From contig NC_133030.1 in the NCBI RefSeq assembly GCF_048771995.1, forward strand, positions 12,726,001 to 12,790,000: a stretch of DNA of 64,000 nt. Reading direction: 5' to 3'. A model generated the notes under the pieces. The model worked only from the letters and a program-made list of their open reading frames with translations, was not told the DNA's origin and did no database searches. Both the position numbers and the translations under genes were made by a program. Shown here in pieces: positions 1-10,544 of this stretch (within the stretch, counting starts at the first letter, position 1; each line of letters opens with the position of its first letter). The stretch comes from Taeniopygia guttata (lineage: Eukaryota; Chordata; Aves; Passeriformes; Estrildidae).

Positions 1-39
1 CTCTCCAACGCCCCCGCCCCACACCCTGCCCCCTCTCAC

Positions 40-992
40 TTGATCTTGCGGTCGAGGTGGTGGTGCAGGGAGGGGTCGAGGATGGGCTCACGCTCCGAGA
101 GCGCCCGTGGCCGCGGCGGGGAGCCCAGGGGGGCCTGCGGCGATGCGGAGCAGAGGGATGAGCCTGGGGGAAACTGAGGCACAGAGCAGCACCCCCAGGC
201 CGGCGGGGACCCCCGGACCCACCGGCAGGCTGGTGAAGCGCTGTCCCTCGCGCAGCACGTGCAGGTGCTGGCGCAGGTCCCGCAGGCGGTCGCGCAGGGA
301 CGAGCGGCTCCGGGAGACCTCCCGCAGCTCCTGGGCCAGCTGCTCCGACTGCTCCTGCACCCGCAGCGCCTCTCGCGCCGCCGGCGCCCGCGGGCTCTCG
401 GGACACGGCGCCGGCAGCCGCCCCGCGGCCCGCAGCTCCTGCTGCAGGAAGGCTGGAGAAGGGGGGGACACGGTCAGACTGAGAGGCTGAGCCGGGCGTT
501 CCCCTGAGAAGCCCCCCAAAGTCAGCCCGTGGCCCCCCGGTACTCACTGAAGGTTTTCTCCATCTCCTCGCAGCGCCGCACCTCGCCCACGAAGCGCCGC
601 TGGAAGGGGCTGACTTTGGGGTTCAGCTGCGGGGTACGGTCAAGGCATGGCCCCACACTGGACTGGGGGGTTCAGCACCCCGGGGGAACAAGCAGCCCGG
701 GCACCAAACCCAGCCTGACCAACTTCCCTGTTCCCACGCACCCTAAGAACACCCACGCCAAACCCGACCAGAGCAAACCCCCTGTACACAGGGCGCCCCG
801 CACCCAGGCCCACCCAGCGAACCCCCTGCACCGCAGGCACCCCAAAACGCCCTGTGCCCCCCAGCCCCGACTTACATCTCTGAACTCCAGCAGCCCGCGC
901 TCCCCCAGCTCGCTGATGCAGCTGTAGGCAGAAGCCGACTGCAGGAAGAGCTGGGCCAAGCAAACCTCCTCGCTGCGGAACAGGGACCCCAT
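40..992 (-). CDS. TCIRG1: V-ATPase V0 subunit a3, 5' part of gene
   Basis: This is the start of the gene for the a3 form of the membrane-embedded a subunit of the vacuolar proton pump, which acidifies lysosomes and the osteoclast ruffled border. Four coding exons with GT/AG borders are visible: 876-992, 548-626, 223-452 and 40-134; the remainder lies left of the window. The protein begins [18 protein letters not shown], the conserved N terminus of a subunits, followed by [19 protein letters not shown] and a coiled-coil stretch containing [13 protein letters not shown]. That stretch resembles a3 more than a1, a2 or a4, and the neighbours NDUFS8, ALDH3B and UNC93B1 match those of human TCIRG1. 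Exon phases agree throughout (the split codon between 548 and 452 rebuilds a Thr in KTFTFLQQ). The last visible exon ends DRKI and fits the family's next segment. Only about 173 residues of roughly 830 are present. Confidence 0.93.
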
Positions 993-999
993 GGCCCCC

Positions 1000-1700
1000 C
1001 GGAGACGGCCGGTCCGGCCCGGGGCGCGGAGGCGTCAGGGCACACACCTGGGGATGGGACAGAATGGAAGAGAAGGCAATGGGGCGGGATGAGAACGGGA
1101 AACCGAGAGCTCCCTCAGGCGTGAGGGCGGGCAAGGGGCACAGCAGGGCAGAGGTCGCCCCGGTGTCTCGGCGGCTACGGCGACGGAACCGGACCGTCCC
1201 CGTGCTGTGACCGTGCCGGTCCGCTCAGTCACACGCGGCTGTGCCCAGCACCGGGCTGGCAAAGTACTTTCGAAACCCCCCCTTCCCCCGCCACCCCCCG
1301 CCCCATTCAGCTGCCTCTGAGTCAGGAACGGCGCATTCCCCGCCCCGGGACCGCGGGGGCCGGACCCTCTCCGGACCCACCCGCCCGTGCTGCCCCTCCC
1401 GCCACCCAGCTCGGCCGGGATCCAGCACTTCCTCTTCCCCAGGAAGAGCCCGGCCCCGGGGAGGGACCGCCCGGCCCGCCCCGGCCCCGCCGCCTCCCTG
1501 CAAACCCGTTCCCCGGGACATACCGCACCGCGTGGGGAGCGGCCCCTCGGAGACAGGAGCCCCGCAACATCCCCCGAGGAGGATGGAAATGGGAAACATT
1601 TCCCGGAGCCGGGAAACCGCCCGCCAGTATCAGCAGGATCCCCGCACTGGTGTGAGACCGGACTGTTAGTAAGTAATTACTCCCAACAATCCCCACTTGT
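1000..1700 (-). promoter_or_regulatory. Likely TCIRG1 promoter/5' UTR region
   Basis: GC-rich sequence directly upstream of the TCIRG1 start codon. It holds an AP-1 site TGAGTCA at 1318-1324 and, at 1426-1436, CACTTCCTCTT, which on the minus strand reads AAGAGGAAGTG, the PU.1 consensus. Both factors are known drivers of osteoclast and macrophage genes, which suits TCIRG1. The transcription start and any 5' non-coding exon cannot be placed from sequence alone. Confidence 0.5.
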
Positions 1701-2340
1701 GCAGGAGCCAGGGTGCTTTGCTGAGGCCAGATTGGCATCCCTGGAGAGGAGAGGTTTGGGGTGCTACTGCCCAATCTGCACAAAGCAAAGGGGGTGAACC
1801 ATCACTGCCTGCATCCTGCGAGGCGCAGTCGTCGTTCTCGTCATGCTCACGGCCCTCCCTTGCACAACTGGCTCAGTTCTAATGCTTCCCCTCCGGGAGA
1901 AGGAAGGCTGAACTGCGCCGCCGTGAGAGGCAGCTGAAAAGACTGAGCATCAAAGACCCGCGAGCCTCATCACATTTTAACCCATCGGACTTGGTGTTTT
2001 GTGGGCTTCTTCCCTCACTGCTGACAGAACCAGACCATCACTTTGACCAAGGGACAAATAAATTGCAACAATCAAGTTACAAGATCTGCTGGGGTGTTTT
2101 GTTTTTACCCTTACATTTTCATTCTTTTTTTCTCTTTTCCCTTAGACATTTATTTGAAGTAGCATTTTATAATGCTTCCATGTAGCAGCATTACTGTAGA
2201 TAATAATGACCAAAACACCTACACACCTGCTTTCCATTGCCACCCAATTGTTCTAAAATAAACCCTACACATACATACCAATAATTAAGAGTCCTTTCAC
2301 TCTAATCCACCCCTGCATTACTCTCACCTTTGAGGGACAA
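1700..2340. other. Intergenic, no gene seen
   Basis: Between the TCIRG1 promoter and the repeat-rich tail before NDUFS8. Around 1970-2340 it turns AT-rich compared with its surroundings. I see no exon-like reading frame, RNA gene or recognisable repeat. Confidence 0.5.
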
Positions 2341-2344
2341 CTCC

Positions 2345-2640
2345 TAACAACTGGTAGCACTGGGATCTCCTTGCTGGGATCACTGGGACCCTCACGATGG
2401 TACCACTGTGAGACCACAGATCTGCCAGGCACCCCACGCTGGTACCCACACATCAGCATCACCGGGACACCCATACCAATACCACTGGAGGCTCCCCCAC
2501 TGGTACCATCAGGACCCTCTGCTGGGATCACCTGGATCACAGGCATCACTGGGACCCTCACACCAGTACCATTGTGAACCCCCCTTGCCAGGATCACCAG
2601 GGTCCCCCCCATCCTGGCTGCTCTCAGAAGCTGGAAATGA
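2345..2640. repeat. Degenerate minisatellite
   Basis: Imperfect tandem units built on the phrases CTGGGATCACTGGGACCCTC and GGTACCACTGTGA, roughly 50-60 bases each and strongly diverged. It lies in the gap downstream of NDUFS8. Confidence 0.6.
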
Positions 2641-2900
2641 CCCCCCCAGATTCCTAAATCCCACCAGCATTGCTCCTCCATCCTTGCCTGCCCCCCCTCC
2701 ACCTCTCACACTCTTCCCTGCAGCCCATCCCCTACCCCAACATTGATGCCAGCACCCCCAGGACCTGAAGGACTCCCCAAAACACAACCACACACCCAGG
2801 GGTGGGATCCCCCCAAGGGTTGGGGGGCTCTGACCCCAGTGCTGAAAAGGAACAGACACGGAGTTATGGGAAGGGGCTGGCACCCACAGAGGGGGTGAAC

Positions 2901-2921
2901 CCCCAAATGCTTTATTTGGGG
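2901..2921 (-). terminator. NDUFS8 poly(A) signal in a perfect hairpin
   Basis: On the minus strand AATAAA occupies 2916-2911, only about 20 bases after the NDUFS8 stop codon. It sits in a perfect inverted repeat: CCCCAAAT at 2901-2908, a five-base loop, and ATTTGGGG at 2914-2921. The hexamer spans one stem arm and the loop. The very short 3' UTR is unusual but the signal is canonical. Confidence 0.8.
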
Positions 2922-2936
2922 GGTGGGTGGGGGCCA

Positions 2937-3961
<1,025 letters not shown>

Positions 3962-4349
3962 GGCCAGTCCTGGGGTGCAGAGAGAACTTCAGCAACTAAC
4001 AGTAAGGGACTGGGGCAGCCAGGGCTGCCCCACTTCCCACGGGGGACACTGGCACCCTGATTCCCACCCCTCCACCCAAAGAGACCTGGACCCCCAGGCA
4101 CCCCTGTGCCAACACCCCATAAGGGACCACAAGTGCTTCCCCCATGGGACCTAAGCATCCCGTTTCCTCTGCCAACCCCTCTCAAGGCACCCAGGCATCC
4201 TGCCCCTCCTTGCAGCTCCCTCTTAAGAGACCCAAGTGTATCCCCCAGGAGATTCGGGTATCTGGTCCACCCCCTAAAAGGGACTCAGCTGTTCCCCCAA
4301 GGGACCATCCTGCTCCCCCAGCCCGCCTCCCAGGGCCACCCAGGTGTGC

Positions 4350-4830
4350 CGTGCTCTCCTGTCACCCCAAAGTCCCGCTCAGCCTCTGCGTGTCCCTTCG
4401 GAGAGGATGGGGGCGGAGGCTAGCGCAGTGTCCGGCTCCCTCCCTCTGCCCCACGCGGGATTTGGGCGGCGACTACACGCCACCGGGAGGCCCACAGCCC
4501 CGGGCCGGCCCTGGGCCCCCCAAGCTCCCCCGGGCCCCTTTCCCACCTCACCGGCCCCAAGCGCCCTCCGCCGTCCTGACCCCTGCTCGCCCCCGCGGGC
4601 ACTGCGCATGCGCGTGCGGCTGTGCGTCGTGGGCGGGGCGAACGGCGGCGGACGCCCTTCTCATTGGTGGGAGTCCTGCACGGGGCGGGAAGAAAGAGGG
4701 GAAGCGTCACTGATTGGGCGGAGCGTGACCCTACTGCGTGGCGATTGGCGGGGAGGGAGGAGGGGCGTGTCCGAAGGGCGGGCGGAAGCGGAAGCGCGTG
4801 TTCTCGGTGGAGACGCGTGGTTACGGTGCC
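4350..4830 (-). promoter_or_regulatory. NDUFS8 CpG-island promoter with NRF1 and CCAAT sites
   Basis: CpG-rich island upstream of NDUFS8. TGCGCATGCGCG at 4603-4614 is a full NRF1 site, a hallmark of nuclear genes for respiratory-chain subunits. Three CCAAT boxes on the minus strand (ATTGG at 4663-4667, 4713-4717, 4744-4748) are spaced 50 and 31 bases apart, and tandem GCGGAAGCGGAAGCG near 4780-4797 resembles ETS/GABP sites. No second gene is recognisable on the plus side, though such islands often fire both ways. Confidence 0.75.
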
Positions 4831-5505
4831 GGCGCGGAGCATTCGCTCTTCCACGGCTTCCCGAGATCCGGAGCTTTCCCTCCGGTTTCTGGAGCAGCTC
4901 GGGACACAGGTTCCGGGAGGTCTCGAAGGTGAAGCGGCCCAGACACTTGGATTCAGTACAAAGCCCGGCTGCGCCTCTGGCGGGCTCAGCGTTGGCACCG
5001 ACCCCTCAGCCCCGGCACAGTCCATGGAGGGGGACACCGGAGATGTTTCCCCTTCCCTATTAAACTGTCTTTATCTCAGCTCCCTCGACCAGTTATCTCC
5101 ATCCTCCCACCCAGGGGGATCCTCGTGGGATTCAGCCAGGACAACCCACCGCCTAGCAGGAATGGGTATCCCTTCACCGGCACAACCAGCTCCCCAAAAT
5201 GGAGCAGCATGGAGCGAAGGAAACTGGGATTATGGGGCAAAGGGCGCTGAGATCATGGGGCAAAGGAAACTGGGATCATAGAGCAGGAGAAACCAATATC
5301 ATTCCAGCTCAAGGATTTGGGATCAGGGTGTTGTGGACCTTCTCACGCAACGAGGGGCATAGTAAACCCCTCTGCTCTGGTGTTACCAGTGGTAATAAAG
5401 CTCCAAACAGCCAAAAAAGAGGGATATGGGACTGGGATGGAGGGAAATGTGGGGGACCAGCAGCAAGAGATGTCCTGAGTGGGCAGACTCCAAGTGGGAT
5501 GTGGA
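4830..5505. other. Intergenic, no gene seen
   Basis: Stretch between the NDUFS8 island and the decayed ALDH3B copy. Near 5195-5290 there are short repeats built on GGGGCAAAGG and AACTGGGATCAT. No exon with recognisable protein content was found. Confidence 0.5.
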
Positions 5506-5510
5506 GACCC

Positions 5511-8500
5511 TCAGAGCAGGGCACAGTAATTCTTACATGTCACTTTGGAAGTGGCCCGGATGACCCCAAATTTCTGCTGGCTGTACAGGGGGTGGCACAG
5601 GGCATTGAGGGACTCCCGGCCCATCCCACACTTCAGGCACCCACAGTGGTGGGAGAAGGTGTCAAAGCTGAACTTCCCCAGGTGCATTCCCAGGCCGCTG
5701 TTCCCTGGAATACACAGCACAGGACCCTGGTGGGTAGCTGGATCTGGCCATCCTTTGGGTCAAAGAACTCAAAATTAAGCTCCCAGCTCTGTAAAAGCAG
5801 CACCATGCCTCATCCGGCTGCTTTCCAAGCCATGGACGAGCTTCTGTGAGGAAGAGGACCACAGGGGTGACCTAGTGCACACCCAAGTGGATGTTTGGAG
5901 TGGGAAGATTAGGCTGGAAGGTGGAGAAATTCCCAAAAACTCTCTTGTCAGTGGATTTTACCATTTCAATGAACACAATTAGCAACTGGAAGGGTGTCAC
6001 TGATGAGGTGATGGCAGCAGCAAGATGCTCCCAGCAGATGAGCTTCTCTCCCACAGGAATACCCTCCAAAAGACATCCCATCCGTGCTGGAGCCAGCCCT
6101 GCTGCAAAGGGGCAAGACTGCAGGGGTGGACAGGCACAATGACCAAGGTGCCTTTGGTGAGGTGGGACCAGCTCCAAGGATGAATGTTGGGAGGTAAAGC
6201 TGGCTGGCCAGGAACAAGCACAGGAAAGCCAGGGAGGCTGGCAAAAAGCAAACAAAATCTACACATCATTTGATAACAGATGGGATAAAATTCTATGGGT
6301 CAGCCTGAGCCAGTCAGTCTTCCTGATAAAATGCTAATCGTGGCTGGGATGATGCCTTGGGTTCAGTTCCAAGGATAAAGGGAGGTCACTGATGCTTCCT
6401 GGCCAGCTGACAGGGAGGAGAGGATAAAAAGCGGAAACCGGGAGCTTGTAGTGGACATTATCCCATAAAAAGCAGGTGTCTCTATCATGGCATGCCAGAA
6501 TAGTTTAGCTTGGAAAGGACCTTAAAGATTATCCAGTTCCACCCTCCTGCCATTGGCAGGAACAACTCCACTAGACCAGATTGCTTCAAGCCCCAATTCC
6601 CTGTGCTTTAAGCAAGACATTTCCGTGGATCCAGGGAACACAGAGCTTGGGATGGGGAGTATGGAGAGAAAGTACCTCAGGGTGCTCCATAGATGTCCAG
6701 CAAAGCCAAAGAACCCAAGGTGAAGCAAAGAGCTTCTGGAGGAGAATTTTCCTGTGGACTACTGAGCCCTTTGTAGCTGAGAGTTCCTCCTGAGACACTT
6801 CCTCACCATGGGTGAGATCACTCCTGGCTCCCAATGGCCAGGATCAGGGATTTTGGACCTAGCAATGCTTCTGAAGGGCAGTGAAGGCAGTGTCACATGC
6901 ATCAGGGTGTCGTTGCCACAGAAGCCACCGGTACTCTTCTGTTCCAGGACCTGGTTCACTGCCAGGGAGTGACACAAAGAAGATGGGAAATGGGTCTCCC
7001 ACCCCATTTCTCTACTTCCAAACACAATCCATACCTCCTAACTAGGTCTGTGTGATGTAAGGGAAACACTTGGAGCACAAACATGGCTGGATACAGCTGC
7101 AAAGGAGCACAGGGCAGGTGTAGTCCTGGCTTGGCTCTACCTTGTCATCCAAGGAGAAGGCATAGACAGCCAAGAGCCGCTCCTGGCTGTTGATGAAGTC
7201 AGTTTCTTCATCCATGTTGGTGATGATGATGATGGGTAGGATGGGCCCAAAGATCTCCTGCATGGCAGGGTCCAAGGGCAGCACATCTGCCAGCACCATG
7301 GGAGCTGCAGAGAGGAAACCCAACAGTATCAGCCAGGCACAGGGGTCGGAGATGGCGCCTTCCTCATCCCCCCAGGACACACCTCCTGTACAAAAGGCCA
7401 CCTGGCCAAGCACCTACTTCCCATCATAATCTTCTCAAAACCCAAAATATGCTCTGTGCAAGGATGAAGAGGTGAGTGACCCTCAAGCCTCACCAATGTA
7501 GCGCTCGGCCTCATCTGTCTTGTCTCCTGATGGCCACACGCCCGCTGCACAGCACTCTGCACCCACTGGAACTGCCTGTCCCCCACAATGCAGGCAAAAT
7601 CCCGGGATTCTCGGGGTTTGGGGCCACAGAAATCATTGATGGCCTCATGCAGGGCTGGGAGAAGCTTCTCCTGCATCTCTATGGTGCAGAGCAGGTAGTC
7701 GGGCGCGATGCAGGTCTGCCCTGCGTTGAAGAAGCGGCCCCAGACCACGCGCCGCGCCACGTTGGTCACATCACAGGTGTCAGACACGTAGCAGGGGTTC
7801 TTGCCCCCCAGCTCCAGTGTCACTGGTGTCAGGTGCTTGGCAGCAGCTGTCATCACAATCCGCCCCACCGGGGAGCTGCCTATGGGCAGGGAAAAGGTGG
7901 ATTGAGGTGGGAACCCCACCAGCCATAGCACGGCTCTGGGATGTGGCACTGGGTCCCACCAGACCTCAGATACACATCCCAGATCCTCCAACAGATCCTG
8001 CCTCATATCTCCAACCCAATCCCTGCCTTCTTAGCAGGGATGTCTGGAGAGAACCTATCTTCCTCCTCACACAAAATCCAGGCAGGGCTCCACTCTGTCC
8101 CATGGGATGTACCAGTGAAGAAGATGTAGTCAAACTTGTTCTCCAGCAGCCTGGTGGTCACCTGCACACCACCAGTCACCACAGCAAAGCAGTCCTGCAA
8201 GGAAATGAGAAAGGCTCCCTCTTGTCCCCATCTGTCCCCACCCATAGCATCCTGGAGGCTGGGACACTAGCTGGGCAGTACGTGAAGGTGGAGATGGTGT
8301 GTGAGGCAGGCAAAAAGCACAGCTCTGCCCCAGTCATGCCACAGGGATTGGGGATTGTCCCACCTTGTCCAGGTAGCTGGGCAGCACTACTGCCACAAGT
8401 CATTCTGTCTTCTTGGACACCTCAGAGGGTTTGACAATGACACAGTTCCCTGGGGAAGACAGACAGGATGGTGGAGCTGTGACGTGGTGACAGCCAGCCC

Positions 8501-9996
8501 TTCTATGGACCAAGTGCTCTCACTTCTGCTTGGCACTGCTGGGATCCTCCAGGCCAGGGGACTGGAAATTTGGGCTCACCAGCAGCGATGGCCCTGATGA
8601 GGGGCACCAGGAAGAGATGGATGGGGTAGTTCCAGGGTGCTGTGATGAGCACCACCCCATAGGGGTCCTTGCTGATGAAGGCAAGAGTCCAGCTGCAGCA
8701 CCTGTGGGACACCCACCACATCAGGTCCCACCCTGCACACCATCCCACCCAGCTCTGCCTCCCACCCTCTCTCTCCTCTTCCCTCTCACCAGAGTCCTGC
8801 CCACCTTCTCATCCTTCATCCAGTGGGACAGGTTGTTAAGGGTCTCATGGAGCTCATTCTTGCACAGGAGGATCTCGGATAATTCGGCTTCAAAGGGTGC
8901 CTGCAGACACCACGCATGCAGCATGTGATCTTGGCATATTCTGCAACTCTTATCCCAACACTCCATAGCGTTTTGCCCAGGATGTGAGGACTGGAGCCCT
9001 CTACATCCCTTGCTGGATTTGAATCCCTAAGGGCATTGAGCACCCCCTGTGTCTGCAACATGATGTTTTTAAGCAGTGGTTGCTTAAAAATAGGAAAAAT
9101 TATCCAGATCCCATTCATGCAGACAACAGGAAGAACAGGGAGGGTGTCCAAAGGGGCTAGGTTGGAGAAGACAGTGAGCCTTGTGTGGTATTAAGGCTCT
9201 GGCTGCAGAGCCAGGGGATCTGGGCTCAGGGAGTCACAGCCTGGATGAGCCCCGTGGGAGGAGAGGGGATGACATCAGGTGGGAAGTTCAGGGCAGGGAG
9301 CAGGGACAGAAACCAGGGATTAATTTGCCCAGGGAAGGGGGAAGCTGAGGCTGGTGGGTGTGAGAATGGCTATCCATGTTAAGGGGCTCTCCATAGCCCC
9401 CTCTGTCTATGGCAGAGCAGGGATGGACTCTGGAGGACAGTGACTGGGTCATGCTTCTTCTCAGTCTCCCACATCCAGAGGCTGCGAGCCTGAGGCAGAG
9501 CCCAGGCAGGGCTAGAGAACCCAACGAGAGGAGGACAAAGCACCCCCAGATGGGCTGTGGGAGCCCCTCAGCTCCTCCAGCCACCAAGTCCTCCTGTTCC
9601 TGTCCCCTTTGACCTTGCCCAAGTCAGAGGCAGTGGCCTCCAGGATCTGCTGCTTCTTGTCATCCAGGAAGTGTCCCAGAGCCTCCAGCTGGGCCATGTA
9701 TTCCATGGGCCACGGCTTCCCAGAGAGCCAGGATGCCTGCAGGGGGCTCACCAGCCCTGCAAAGGGGTTCTGCTGTGGGGACAGTGGTGTTAGAGGGACA
9801 ACACCCCATTCCAGCTCCTCAGAGCTCCACATCATCCCAGCCCGGCATCCAACTGCAACTCCAGGGAGAGGATGGAGCACCCGGACCCCTCCTGCCACCC
9901 CTCTGTCCCTCCACACTCTCACCTCATGGCATCACCATCCACACTCCCGTTCCCACCATGACCCTCGGCGGCTCTCTTGGCCTCGCTCTCCGGGAG
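5511..9996 (-). pseudogene. Decayed tandem copy of ALDH3B
   Basis: A second ALDH3B unit, colinear with the intact one to its right. Ten exon equivalents can be placed: 9923-9996, 9614-9772, 8790-8900, 8580-8701, 8364-8449, 8113-8194, 7494-7879, 7141-7304, 6864-6958, 5511-5704. Several defects stand out. Exon 8580-8701 has one extra base in the codons after VLQLDS. Exon 8364-8449 has an in-frame TGA after KTE. Exon 7494-7879 has a two-base loss and a one-base gain near 7515-7560. Exon 6864-6958 has lost its GT donor (CT instead), and its acceptor has shifted. One codon is missing from the EEIFGP motif. The catalytic stretch [11 protein letters not shown] and [10 protein letters not shown] are preserved, and the last exon ends in CALL, a CAAX-type box. 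Its first exon equivalent encodes a different N terminus from the intact copy. Probably non-functional, unless transcripts skip the damaged exons. Confidence 0.85.
6498..6600 (-). mobile_element. CR1 LINE fragment
   Basis: About 100 bases matching the reverse complement of the CR1 3' end (TTGGAAAGGACCTTAAAGAT, then the part around CCACTAGACCAG). It lies inside an intron of the decayed ALDH3B copy. Confidence 0.8.
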
Positions 9997-9999
9997 CTG

Positions 10000-10540
10000 T
10001 GGGAAGACAGTTCCAGGCTCCAGAGCTTCCCTCTTCCCGGCTAACAGGGTGGCTGCCAGCTTCCTGCCCTGCCCCTTGGCTGCCTGCCCCACCACACCTC
10101 CATTCCAGCTAAAACTGCTTGGGACGGGAAACACCCCCCAACCCTCCCAGCACCCCCCAAACCAAAGGAGGGAGGCACAAAGAGAGGTTGGAATAGAGTT
10201 TGATGCGAAGTCTTTACTACAGGCAGAGTTACACGGAGCAAAGAGTAACAGTGAGGAGGGAGAGAGGTTCATTCCAAAGGAAAAGTCCATGTGAGGGGAT
10301 ATGGGACTGATGGGAGCACTTCTTCACCAGAAAGAGAAGTTTGGAGTAAGAAAAAGATTTTGGTCATTTCAGCTGTGTCCTGGAAAATAGTTTGGAGCAG
10401 AGGCCACAAGGATGCAGGAGGGGTTGTCCATCCTGGCTGTCTGACATGCTCCAGCGAGGCAAAGGACACGGTGCAGAAGTGGGCAGTGTGATGAAGAGGG
10501 AGAGCAGGACATTCCCAGTCCCTCCCACTGACTCCGTGGC
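10000..10540. other. Gap between the two ALDH3B copies
   Basis: Only about 550 bases separate the first exon equivalent of the broken copy from the stop codon of the intact copy. I found no clear poly(A) hexamer for the intact copy on the minus strand here, and no other gene. Confidence 0.4.
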
Positions 10541-10544
10541 ATCT

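Noticed and set aside
4830-5060. Possible plus-strand gene starting from the NDUFS8 island
   Set aside because: A frame and splice-like sites exist, but no protein I recognise follows, and such islands commonly give short antisense transcripts.
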